DNA of 56,137 nt, from assembly GCA_964611095.1 (NCBI GenBank), contig CAZSWJ010000006.1:1-56137 (forward strand). The letters are read 5' to 3'. The notes beneath the pieces are model-generated. The model was given only the letters and a program-made list of their open reading frames with translations, ran no database searches and had not been told where the DNA came from. Numbering within the stretch: position 1 is the stretch's first letter; each line of letters begins with the position of its first letter. Positions 41,846 through 49,947 of this stretch are shown piece after piece. Both the position numbers and the translations under genes were made by a program. The DNA comes from CAZKJL01 sp964611095. Lineage in GTDB: Bacteria; Patescibacteriota; Gracilibacteria; Peribacterales; Peribacteraceae.

Positions 41846-43582
41846 TTATTTGATGAGACGTCGTCGCACGATACCGACACCCGCGGCTGCGCCCGATGCC
41901 AGGAAGATGACGAGGCCGGGGCCAGTCGGCGTACGAGCCGGAGGAGGAACGGTGGGCGGAACGTACGTCGTGCGCGGAGCAGGAGGAATGATGCTGGCGG
42001 TGGGAGGTGGTGCGGCCGGATTTTCACGGACGCAGATCGCGTTGCAACCGTCGCCGTTCAAATTGTTGCCGTCATCGCACTGTTCGGTGACGTAATCCGT
42101 GACGTTGTCGCCGCAGCGCGACGGGATGCAGTTCGTGCGGCACGCGGCATTGGGTTGATCGGAGTTGTCGGCGCGTCCGTTGTCGCAACGTTCGGTCTCG
42201 GGCTGCAAGATTCCGTCACCGCATTGCGGAAGCGGGACCCAGCGGCACGTGTTATCGCAGTCGTCGGTGCTGACGCGGTTGCCGTCGTCACACTGCTCGC
42301 CGAGCGCCGATTGCACGGTGCCGTCGCCGCAGTAACCGACTTCGAAGCGACACAAGCTCGTACAGCCGTCGTTGTCGCGCGTGTTGCCGTCATCGCACTC
42401 TTCACCGGGCTCCATGCGTCCGTTGCCGCACATCGGCTGCACCAGGGAGAACTGACAGACGGAGTTGCACGTGGAACCCTGCGCGCCGTTTTGTGACCCC
42501 AGGTCGCACTGCTCGAGCGGGCTCTGCACGATGCTGTCGCCGCAGTACGTCGACGGGCGAGAGGACGAGAAGACGATGTACGACGAACTGAAGGATGAAT
42601 AGTACGACGAGTAGCTGCTGTAGAACGAGGAGTAGAAGGAGGAGGAGTAGGACGAGAAGAAGGAAGACACGCTGCTGGAGAACGATGAGATTCTGGAGCT
42701 GGTCGTGGATGAAGACCTCGTGCTGGAGCGCGAGGACGATTTCGAGGAACTCGATGCGAAGCGGGATGAGCTGGAACCGGAGCGCGAACTGCTCGAGCGA
42801 GAGCTGCTTCGCGAGCTGGAGCGCGATGACGACGAGCTGAACCGGGAACTGCTGCTGGAGAAGCGCGATGACGATGAGCTTGAGCGAGAACTCGTGGTGG
42901 ACGAGCTGCTGCTCGTGCGCGAGCTGGTGCTGCTCGACGTACTGAAGAGCGACGACGACGTTCTGGAACTCGAGGAGAACGTACTCGATGAACTGCTTGA
43001 GGTGCGCGAACTTGTCGTGGAGCTGGAGCTGGAACGACTGCTTGACGATGTTGTGGATGAAGACGAGCTGCTGGAACTCGTTGTACTGGAGTGCGATGTG
43101 GCGGACGACTGTGAGGATTGCGACTGAGACGAAGCCGAACTTCCGCCACCACCGGTGGTATCGCTTCCACCACCGCTTGTGCCACCCGAAGAGCCACCGC
43201 TCAATCCGCCTCCCGTTGAGCCTCCCCCTCCGGAACTTCCGCCCCCACCCGCGCTTGCGCCGCCCGCTCCACCACCCGCACCACCGACGTTCTGCTGGGG
43301 ATACGAACACAGAGTCTGGTCGCAACCGATGGCGATGCACTCATCCTCCGAGCACGCACCCTGGTTGCACCATAAATCGCCCGTACAGTCGGCATCGTCC
43401 ACACATGTGTCCGCCTCCCCGCAGGAGTCAGCTGCCTGACAGCCATCGGGGTCTGCATTTGCACCGATCTCTCCCTTCAGGTTTCCACCCATGAAACTCG
43501 TCAGTGAAATCAACAAGCCGACGACAAGACCCAGTAGAAGCTGGGGGATCCACGCCGACGTTTTGAGTGACGAAAGTGACAA
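41846..43582 (-). CDS. Ser-rich cell-surface protein with Cys repeats and C-terminal anchor
   Basis: 578 residues, a paralogue of the protein at 38120-40012. It has an N-terminal signal/anchor (IPQLLLGLVVGLLISLTSF), a Cys-rich head, a Gly/Ser-rich stretch, about 180 residues dominated by Ser with Arg/Thr spacers, a Ser-Tyr-Phe block, five CGDG...CDDGN Cys repeats, a Pro linker, and a tail (ARTPTGPGLVIFLASGAAAG, then RRR) identical over its core to the other protein. The start is TTG (43582), only 2 nt after the stop of the upstream Cys-rich gene; no other start precedes the signal, so coupling is likely. The Ser tract is a candidate mannosylation site. Confidence 0.88.
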   Translation of the reverse strand: MSLSSLKTSAWIPQLLLGLVVGLLISLTSFMGGNLKGEIGANADPDGCQAADSCGEADTCVDDADCTGDLWCNQGACSEDECIAIGCDQTLCSYPQQNVGGAGGGAGGASAGGGGSSGGGGSTGGGLSGGSSGGTSGGGSDTTGGGGSSASSQSQSSQSSATSHSSTTSSSSSSSSTTSSSSRSSSSSTTSSRTSSSSSSTFSSSSRTSSSLFSTSSSTSSRTSSSSSTTSSRSSSSSSRFSSSSSRFSSSSSRSSSRSSSRSSSSRSGSSSSRFASSSSKSSSRSSTRSSSTTSSRISSFSSSVSSFFSSYSSSFYSSFYSSYSSYYSSFSSSYIVFSSSRPSTYCGDSIVQSPLEQCDLGSQNGAQGSTCNSVCQFSLVQPMCGNGRMEPGEECDDGNTRDNDGCTSLCRFEVGYCGDGTVQSALGEQCDDGNRVSTDDCDNTCRWVPLPQCGDGILQPETERCDNGRADNSDQPNAACRTNCIPSRCGDNVTDYVTEQCDDGNNLNGDGCNAICVRENPAAPPPTASIIPPAPRTTYVPPTVPPPARTPTGPGLVIFLASGAAAGVGIVRRRLIK

Positions 43583-43584
43583 CG

Positions 43585-44865
43585 TTAATTGGCGGGAGGC
43601 ATATTCTCACCCGGAACGATGACGTCGCAGGTGCGGTTGGGAGAGCAGCAAAGCGGACTGCAGTTTTCGTCGCACTGAGCCTTGTCCGTGTAGGAATCGG
43701 GGATGCCGGGATCATTGTTCTGCACGCAATTGCCGGTCGTCACATCGCAGACGTAGCGATCGATCGTCGTGCATTTCTTCTGCACGGCATCGCCGCACTC
43801 AAGTTCAACCGCAGGATCGTCGCTGCAACACATATCCTCATTCGCACCGCCGCACGCGTCGCCGGCCTTTTTTCCGCACGGGATGACACATTGATCGTCG
43901 CACGTGTTCGTCGTATACGTTCCCGCATTGTTGCCCTTGAGTTCGCAGGCGCCGGTCGTGGCATTGCATCCATAGTTTTTCGGAAGCGCACATCCCGCCA
44001 TGGTCGGGTTGTACGCGCAGCAGGCGGTGACGTTCTGCCCCGCCGTGCAGCAGGCGTTGTAGTTCAGATCATCGATCGTGCCGCATTCCCACGCACATCC
44101 GCAGGACGTTCCGTTGGACTTGCAAGTCTGATTCGTCGGACACGTTCCTTCGGAACAAAATTCCTTCTTGTAGTCGCCGCAGACGGGTGTGCCGTTGAGA
44201 TAGCAACATGCCTGGCTCGCAAAGCTGACGTCGGAGCGTTCGTCGGAGTACGGACACTCGCTGAACGTCGTCATGGAAGGCGTGTTGTCATTTGCCAGCC
44301 ATTTTCCGTTGTAGTTGGATGAACACTCGCTCTGTGTCGGTGCGGAGCAAGTGTTGTTCAGGAGGAAGTCCGATTTCAAGGTCCCCAAGGTCGTGCCGTA
44401 CATCGAGCCGCTCGGAGGATCTTTCATGCAACTCTGCCATGCCGACGGCATCATCATCGCATCGAAAAACTGAGCGGTCCCCGCCGACGGACCGCCGGGC
44501 ATCGTCGTCGTACCGACGCCGCCCATGATCATGCACATGGTCGAGGTATTGTAACTGGAAACATACCGCGAACGCAGGTCGTCACAGAAGCTGTTGTCCA
44601 AAATGTATTGCCAGCACTCCGTCACCGTTCCGGTGCACCACCGTGTAACCGGGACATAGTCGTTCCCGACGAACGTAAGAATATAGGCGTTGCACGACTG
44701 CATCCAGTTCATGCACGTCGGGTCCATGCCGGCCGTCGTGGTCGTGAGGTTTCCGGAGAGCCTGCTCCCCGAAAGCGGAGCCACGTACGTCTTCAAGACG
44801 AAACCGAGAAGCAGTCCTGCCATAAGACCCGTTGTCACCCGAAGGACCGCTGCTCGACTCAACAT
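43585..44865 (-). CDS. Secreted Cys-rich protein
   Basis: 426 residues: an N-terminal signal/anchor (RVTTGLMAGLLLGFVLKTY) similar to those of the two Ser-rich surface proteins, then a long domain with about 45 Cys (CCYLNGTPVCG, CGCAWECG, ACCTAGQNVTACC, PLCCSPNRTC) and many Thr/Asn. It has no Ser stalk and no C-terminal anchor. It forms a two-gene operon with the Ser-rich protein starting 2 nt later. ATG 44865 begins the signal; a TTG at 44886 directly behind an AAGGAGG tract is an alternative. Its exact role is unknown; it may bind to the anchored partner. Confidence 0.8.
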   Translation of the reverse strand: MLSRAAVLRVTTGLMAGLLLGFVLKTYVAPLSGSRLSGNLTTTTAGMDPTCMNWMQSCNAYILTFVGNDYVPVTRWCTGTVTECWQYILDNSFCDDLRSRYVSSYNTSTMCMIMGGVGTTTMPGGPSAGTAQFFDAMMMPSAWQSCMKDPPSGSMYGTTLGTLKSDFLLNNTCSAPTQSECSSNYNGKWLANDNTPSMTTFSECPYSDERSDVSFASQACCYLNGTPVCGDYKKEFCSEGTCPTNQTCKSNGTSCGCAWECGTIDDLNYNACCTAGQNVTACCAYNPTMAGCALPKNYGCNATTGACELKGNNAGTYTTNTCDDQCVIPCGKKAGDACGGANEDMCCSDDPAVELECGDAVQKKCTTIDRYVCDVTTGNCVQNNDPGIPDSYTDKAQCDENCSPLCCSPNRTCDVIVPGENMPPAN

Positions 44866-44882
44866 AATTGTGTGACACTGTA

Positions 44883-44897
44883 GCAATTCCTCCTTAT
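44883..44897 (-). promoter_or_regulatory. Second copy of the AAGGAGG upstream element
   Basis: ATAAGGAGGAATTG on the minus strand, shared with the region before the other surface-protein operon. It is too close to TTG 44886 (2 nt) and too far from ATG 44865 (23 nt) for ordinary ribosome binding, so its function is unclear. Confidence 0.4.
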
Positions 44898-45042
44898 TAG
44901 AAAAGAGTACGAGGGACCAAAAAGCCTCTGCTGCAAGAGCAGAACCTCAAAAGTCAGGTGTGTCTGACATGTCGTATCAAAACCCCTGGAACAGTGGCCT
45001 TTGCAAGCGTAGACTTCTTGCGATCTTTTTCCCATTTTTCTC

Positions 45043-46473
45043 ATGCGCTTCACCAGAATCGTCGCGACCATCGGACCCGCCACCAATTCCATCGAGAAAA
45101 TCGAGGAGTTGGCCAAGATGGGGGTCAACATCTGCCGTCTGAACTTCTCGCACGGCGACCACGAGTTCCATGGACAGACCATCAAGAACATTCGTGCCAT
45201 CAACAAGAAGGGCTACTCGCTCGGCATCATGCTCGACACCAAGGGCCCCGAGGTCCGCACGGGTGACGTGAAGGAGCCGCTCAAGATCGAAGCCGGCGAC
45301 CTCGTCATGTTCACGCCCCGCGAGGTGACGGGCAAAGAGAAGATGAAGACCGTCAAAGTGAACTACCCGCACTTCGCCAAGGACTGCAAGGACGCGTCGT
45401 GCATCGTCATCGACAACGGTTCCATCGAAATGAAGATCATGAAGATCGAGAAGGACACCGTCGTCGGCAAGGCTCTGGAGAGCGGCAAAATCTCCTCTCG
45501 CCGCCACGTGAACCTCCCCGGTGCTTACATCAGCCTCCCGTCGTTCACGGACAAGGACTGGAAGGACATCAAGTTCGGCATCGAGCAGGATCTCGACTTC
45601 TACGCCACGTCGTTCGTCCGCACGGGCGAAGACATCCAGGAACTCCGCGCGTTCCTCCTCAAGCACAAGAACGAAGCACACATCGTCGCCAAGATCGAAA
45701 CGCCTCAGGCCGTGGAGAACATCGATGACATCATCAAGTATTCCGATGCCATCATGGTTGCTCGCGGTGACCTCGGTTCCGAGGTTCCGTTCGAGGACGT
45801 GCCCCGCATTCAGGATGAAATCGTGATGAAGTGCCGCATGGCCGGCAAGCCCGTCATCGTCGCCACGCACATGCTGGAAAGCATGATCGTAAACCCCACC
45901 GCCACCCGCGCCGAAGTGACGGACATCGCCTACGCCGCCAAGTCACAGGCCGACAGCACGATGCTCTCGGGTGAGACCGCCGGAGGCCAGTACCCGCTCA
46001 AGGCCGTGTCCGCCATGGACAAGGTTCTCAAGGCCAGCGAGATGATCGAGCCGTGCTACGACATGATGGCCAGCTGCGAGTGCGATTGCGGCGAGTCCCA
46101 CATGGACATCGACATGCCTCGCCGTGAGCAGGCTCTCGCATCGTGCGTTCTTGCCACCAAGCTCCAGGCCGATGCCATGATCGTCATCAGCAAGCACGGT
46201 CAGACCGCTCGCGCCGTCAGCAACTGCCGCCCGCTCGTTCCGATCCACGCGTTCACGGACAACGAAGGATGCCAACGCCGCATGATGCTCCTCTGGGGCG
46301 TCATCCCGCACTGCATCAAGTTCTCCGACAACCCGGAGCAGACCATCGCCGCCGCGCTCGACCTCATCAAGAAGAAAGGCCTTCTCAAGAAGGGTCAGCA
46401 CGCCGTCGCCGTCTCCGACATGAAGAGCGCCGGTGACCGCGTCATGACGATCCAGATCCGCACGATCGCCTGA
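45043..46473 (+). CDS. pyk: Pyruvate kinase
   Basis: 476 residues: TRIVATIGPAT, ICRLNFSHG, LDTKGPEVRTG, VAKIETPQAVENIDDI, MVARGDLGSEV, VATHMLESM and LSGETAGG are the pyruvate-kinase motifs (K, Mg and PEP sites). A C-terminal domain follows. It turns phosphoenolpyruvate and ADP into pyruvate and ATP. Codon use is markedly C-ending compared with neighbours, suggesting high expression. A Cys cluster (CYDMMASCECDCG) in the C-terminal region is unusual. It has its own strong terminator. Confidence 0.97.
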   Translation: MRFTRIVATIGPATNSIEKIEELAKMGVNICRLNFSHGDHEFHGQTIKNIRAINKKGYSLGIMLDTKGPEVRTGDVKEPLKIEAGDLVMFTPREVTGKEKMKTVKVNYPHFAKDCKDASCIVIDNGSIEMKIMKIEKDTVVGKALESGKISSRRHVNLPGAYISLPSFTDKDWKDIKFGIEQDLDFYATSFVRTGEDIQELRAFLLKHKNEAHIVAKIETPQAVENIDDIIKYSDAIMVARGDLGSEVPFEDVPRIQDEIVMKCRMAGKPVIVATHMLESMIVNPTATRAEVTDIAYAAKSQADSTMLSGETAGGQYPLKAVSAMDKVLKASEMIEPCYDMMASCECDCGESHMDIDMPRREQALASCVLATKLQADAMIVISKHGQTARAVSNCRPLVPIHAFTDNEGCQRRMMLLWGVIPHCIKFSDNPEQTIAAALDLIKKKGLLKKGQHAVAVSDMKSAGDRVMTIQIRTIA

Positions 46474-46496
46474 TCCCACGCACATCAAAACAATCT

Positions 46497-46519
46497 GAGC
46501 GCCTCCGGGCGCTCTTTTT
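46497..46519 (+). terminator. Rho-independent terminator of pyk
   Basis: GAGCGCC-TCCG-GGCGCTC (7 bp, tetraloop) followed by TTTTT, 23 nt after the stop. Confidence 0.92.
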
Positions 46520-46520
46520 G

Positions 46521-46922
46521 TTATTCGTTGTACTCGATGCCTCCGATGGAGTTGTCGACGGCGACTCCTTTGGCCTCGGCGGAGGATTCGCCCTGAATGT
46601 ACTTGGGATTCTTGGGCTTCAGCATGCCCTCCACCTGCGGGTCGTTCTTGAGCGCATCCAAAGACTGCGACTTCGCGATCTGCATGTTGAGTACTTCCTG
46701 CTCCAGCATAAGCTGACCGCGGGCGTGCTCGAGTGAACGGAGCCTGTAACCCTTGGTCGCATTGAGGTTGTGGTGGAACAGAATCAACAAAGCCAGCACG
46801 ATGATGAGCGTGCCGATGACGACGAGGAGCAGCATGGTGCTGCTGTTCATCAGTCGCCCCAGGGAATACCTGCGCTGCGACGTGAAGGAGGAAAGCGACG
46901 TTGCTGTCACTGCACTCGACAT
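46521..46922 (-). CDS. FtsL-like bitopic division protein
   Basis: 133 residues: a short cytoplasmic N-terminus, one transmembrane helix (MLLLVVIGTLIIVLALLILF), then a coiled coil (LRSLEHARGQLMLEQEVLNM) and a polar tail. It has little sequence identity to named FtsL, but the shape and the position 4 nt after rsmH (mraW) are those of ftsL in the dcw cluster. FtsL pairs with FtsB/DivIC (see 386-832) at the septum. The rest of the dcw cluster is absent here. Confidence 0.75.
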   Translation of the reverse strand: MSSAVTATSLSSFTSQRRYSLGRLMNSSTMLLLVVIGTLIIVLALLILFHHNLNATKGYRLRSLEHARGQLMLEQEVLNMQIAKSQSLDALKNDPQVEGMLKPKNPKYIQGESSAEAKGVAVDNSIGGIEYNE

Positions 46923-46926
46923 AAGT

Positions 46927-47856
46927 TTAGGAGCGGAGGTGATTATACAGAGAGACGCGTCGAATTGCACGGAGTCTTGCGGAGCGAGACCGCGGATTCG
47001 ATTTTTGCTCCTCGTCACTCGGCTCGATGGATTTCTTTGTGAGCAACTCAAATTCGGCGGGGGTCGTTTCCTGGCCCGTAATCGGATCTTTCGGCGCAGT
47101 CGTGAGACTCTTGAACGTCTGTTTCACCAAACGATCCTCGAGCGAGTGATAACTGATGACGCCGAAGCGTCCACCGACCTTGAGGAGCTTCGGAGCGACG
47201 TCGAGCAGATGTTTGAGAACTCCCATTTCGTCGTTCACGGCGATGCGCAGTGCCTGAAACACTTGCGGTAAATGTTTGGACGCGTCGTGCTTGTAGACGT
47301 CTTTCGTCGCCGCAACCAAATCATCGCTCTTGAGGAGCGACCCGGATGAGCGACGCGCCACAATGACGTCGGCCAATCGGTGGGGACGCGGGAGTTCACC
47401 GTACTCGGCGAAGATGTCGCGGATCTTGTCACGGTCGAGCGATGACAGAAGCATCGATGCCGACATGCCGGTGCCGCGGTCGAAACGCATGTCGAGCGGC
47501 GCACCTTCACGGAACGAAAACCCGCGCGCCACGTCATCGATGTGCGGCGAGCTCAGGCCCAGATCGGCGATGATGACGTCGAACTCCCGCGAGTCGTCGG
47601 GCAAACAATCCGGCAGCGCTCCGAAGTTCGAGTGCACGAGCGTCGCATTCGGGAACGATGCCAGGCGAGCCTTGGCCTTCTCCAAATTTTCGGTATCGGC
47701 ATCGAGTGCCACGAGTTTCCCTTTTTTTCCGACGGCCCTGAGAAAAGCCTCGCTGTGTCCTCCGAGTCCGAGCGTCACGTCGAGCACGGAGTCGCCCGGC
47801 TTGGGCGCCAGGAGATCGATGCAGCCTTGGAGGAGAACCGAGATGTGACCGCTCAT
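46927..47856 (-). CDS. rsmH: 16S rRNA (cytosine1402-N4)-methyltransferase
   Basis: A 309-residue RsmH/MraW: HISVLLQGCIDLL, DVTLGLGGHSEAFL (SAM site), DLGLSSPHIDD, GFSFREGAPLDMRFD and ISYHSLEDRLVK. It methylates C1402 in the ribosomal P site. ATG 47856 was chosen because the conserved N-terminus starts there and TACAGT lies 7 nt upstream (leaderless pattern). mraZ is not present upstream. ftsL follows after 4 nt. Confidence 0.96.
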   Translation of the reverse strand: MSGHISVLLQGCIDLLAPKPGDSVLDVTLGLGGHSEAFLRAVGKKGKLVALDADTENLEKAKARLASFPNATLVHSNFGALPDCLPDDSREFDVIIADLGLSSPHIDDVARGFSFREGAPLDMRFDRGTGMSASMLLSSLDRDKIRDIFAEYGELPRPHRLADVIVARRSSGSLLKSDDLVAATKDVYKHDASKHLPQVFQALRIAVNDEMGVLKHLLDVAPKLLKVGGRFGVISYHSLEDRLVKQTFKSLTTAPKDPITGQETTPAEFELLTKKSIEPSDEEQKSNPRSRSARLRAIRRVSLYNHLRS

Positions 47857-47944
47857 GAAGGGTACTGTACTGAGCAGGGGCTTTTCCGCAATGAATAGAC
47901 CTTGCCGCTCGGCTGAATCAGTATCTATGTACACAATATTTGTT

Positions 47945-49090
47945 CTATCTCAGCACTGCCAGAAAGACGTTGTGCAAATCCCCCGCCCTTGCATCCACAT
48001 TGAATCTCTTTTCCGCATCCGTCATGGCTTGCTCACCGAGCTTCGTGCGAAGTGAGGCGTCCTTGAGAGCAATCCGCACGACGCGTTTGAAGTCCTCCAC
48101 GTCTCCGGCTTTGAACGTGAGGCCCGCCTTGCCATCCGTGACGACGGACTTGAGTCCGGGAGCATCGCTTGCAACAACACAGCAGCCGAGCAGCATCGCT
48201 TCCGCGGCAACGAGTCCAAAACCCTCCAGAATCGACGGAACCACGAGCACCGTTGCCTGCGCCATCTCACGGAAACGGTACGGGTTGTGGACGTACCCGA
48301 GCTGCGTCACGCGGTCGGCGATGCTCTTGGAACCGATGAAACGATCGATAACGCGACCCATGAAGTTGGCACCGACGAGGCGGAGCTTGAGTGTCGGGAA
48401 CTCGGGGGAGAGTTCGGAGAAGGCTTTAAGGAGCGTCATGATGCCCTTTCTGCGTTCCAGGCGTCCCACGAACAGAATGACGTCATCGAGCCGCGGCAAC
48501 CCTCTGAAACTCTTCAGCTCATCCGTGGGAACGGGATTTTCGATGACGCTGACTTTGGACGCGGGAATTTTGTAGTGCTTGATGATCTCATCGGCAGTGT
48601 CCTTGGAAACGCACGTCACGGCGCTTGCGACCACGTATGTCTTGCGCTCGAGGCGAGCCATGAACGACTTGGTGATTTTCTTCACGATCGATGAACCGAA
48701 GACGTATCTCACTTCCTGCCTGTACGTGTGGTGCGACGTGACGACCACCGGACAACCGGGCTTCCGCAGCAGAAAAGCTCCGCCGGAACCCGCATGTACG
48801 TGCAGGATATCAAGTTTCTCGCGCAGGACGATTCCCCGCAAAGCGAAATGCATGCAGAGTGAAAACAGTGGGCAGCCGAGGCTGCGGTTGAAGCGCATGC
48901 GTCCCCACAGCGGTACCTTCACGTCGGAACCCCTGGAGGGCGAAATCACTACGAACGTGTCGTTCGGATACAGCCGTCTGAGTGCGTCGACATACGTCTT
49001 TGCAAGGACGCCCAAACCCCCAATGGGCGGGCTGAAATCATAGGTGAGAACACCGATGCGGCGACCGGCGGAAGTGTTTGAATGGCTCAT
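47945..49090 (-). CDS. Glycosyltransferase family 4 (GT-B)
   Basis: 381 residues. The N-terminal domain has YDFSPPIGGLGVLAKTY and HVHAGSGG. The C-terminal Glycos_transf_1 domain has ILFVGRLERRKGIMTLLKAF and the EX7E-type PSILEGFGLVAAEAMLLG. It probably adds a sugar to a lipid-linked or surface glycan; donor and acceptor cannot be told. It is a single gene, divergent from the transpeptidase-like gene. Confidence 0.88.
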   Translation of the reverse strand: MSHSNTSAGRRIGVLTYDFSPPIGGLGVLAKTYVDALRRLYPNDTFVVISPSRGSDVKVPLWGRMRFNRSLGCPLFSLCMHFALRGIVLREKLDILHVHAGSGGAFLLRKPGCPVVVTSHHTYRQEVRYVFGSSIVKKITKSFMARLERKTYVVASAVTCVSKDTADEIIKHYKIPASKVSVIENPVPTDELKSFRGLPRLDDVILFVGRLERRKGIMTLLKAFSELSPEFPTLKLRLVGANFMGRVIDRFIGSKSIADRVTQLGYVHNPYRFREMAQATVLVVPSILEGFGLVAAEAMLLGCCVVASDAPGLKSVVTDGKAGLTFKAGDVEDFKRVVRIALKDASLRTKLGEQAMTDAEKRFNVDARAGDLHNVFLAVLR

Positions 49091-49147
49091 GCAGGCTTGT
49101 GGGTGCCAATGGTACCAGAATGGCTTCCCAATGGGCTGGAGCTAGGA

Positions 49148-49175
49148 TTGACAATCCTTAATATCATGTTACTAT
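49148..49175 (+). promoter_or_regulatory. Promoter of the L,D-transpeptidase-like gene
   Basis: TTGACA (49148-49153) and TACTAT (49170-49175), 16-nt spacer. Transcription would start about 49182, next to a TTG codon at 49184. Confidence 0.65.
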
Positions 49176-49183
49176 GGGACCTT

Positions 49184-49801
49184 TTGCCACGGAACCTTAC
49201 CACTTTCCGGCTGTCTGTCGCGCTGCTCATCGGCGCAACATTCCTACCCCAAGCGCATGCCTTGGGCTTCAATCTTCTGCCTTTTGAGGTGCCCGAAACA
49301 CCCTACGAAGAGTGGCAAACGATGCCCGGTGACTCGCTCGTCGTGGATACCCAAGGCAACGTCGGATATTTGGTTCATCGTGACGGCGGATACACGTCGT
49401 TTCCCGTCGCTACGGGGCAGCGCAGGGTCGTGCGCTACATCGGCAGGACATACAACGCCACGACGCCCAATCGCCGATGGGTATCGCTCTCGAAGGAAGT
49501 GAAGGGCGACCGCACGACGTTCGGTAAAGAGGGAACGTTCCTGCGCCTCTACGACGACGGCGAGCAGTCCCCGTACGGCATCCACTCGCACAGGTCGGCC
49601 GAGAAGATGGTGAGCAGCGACGCCGATGAACGCTACCGCAGCATGGGCTGCGTCATCGTGGCGCAGAACGTGCTCGACAACATCGTCGCCACGTTCGAGA
49701 TGAACGGAGAACGTTTGGACGTCGTCACGACGTACGGATTCGAGGGGTCACCGGTGAACTACGCGACCCTCAAGGACCGGATCGATCAAAATAAACTGTA
49801 A
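49184..49801 (+). CDS. Exported YkuD/L,D-transpeptidase-like protein
   Basis: 205 residues from a TTG start. The signal peptide (RLSVALLIGATFLPQAHA, cleavage after residue 26) is followed by a YkuD-type domain with GIHSH (132-136) and SMGCVIV (153-159; likely nucleophile Cys156). The family normally has SHGC[IV]R; here His is Met and the Arg is Val, so catalysis or specificity may differ. L,D-transpeptidases cross-link peptidoglycan 3-3 or attach proteins to it. I chose TTG 49184 because the TTGACA/TACTAT promoter ends 8 nt before it and because the signal peptide is then ideal. An ATG at 49166 would lie upstream of the expected transcription start. Confidence 0.78.
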   Translation: MPRNLTTFRLSVALLIGATFLPQAHALGFNLLPFEVPETPYEEWQTMPGDSLVVDTQGNVGYLVHRDGGYTSFPVATGQRRVVRYIGRTYNATTPNRRWVSLSKEVKGDRTTFGKEGTFLRLYDDGEQSPYGIHSHRSAEKMVSSDADERYRSMGCVIVAQNVLDNIVATFEMNGERLDVVTTYGFEGSPVNYATLKDRIDQNKL

Positions 49802-49834
49802 GTAACGGCCTCTTTCGGTATACTTCCCCGGCAC

Positions 49835-49922
49835 GGAGAGGTGGCCGAGTGGCTGAAGGCACCACACTGCTAACGTGGCAGGCCGAAAGGCCTCGAGGGT
49901 TCGAATCCCTCCCTCTCCGCCA
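49835..49922 (+). tRNA. tRNA-Ser(GCU)
   Basis: An 88-nt class II tRNA: acceptor GGAGAGG/CCTCTCC, anticodon loop CT-GCT-AA, long variable arm with a GGCC-GAAA-GGCC hairpin, T stem GAGGG/CCCTC and encoded CCA. TATACT precedes it at 49819-49824. Confidence 0.96.
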
Positions 49923-49947
49923 GAAGCCTTTCAGATCAACACGGTTT

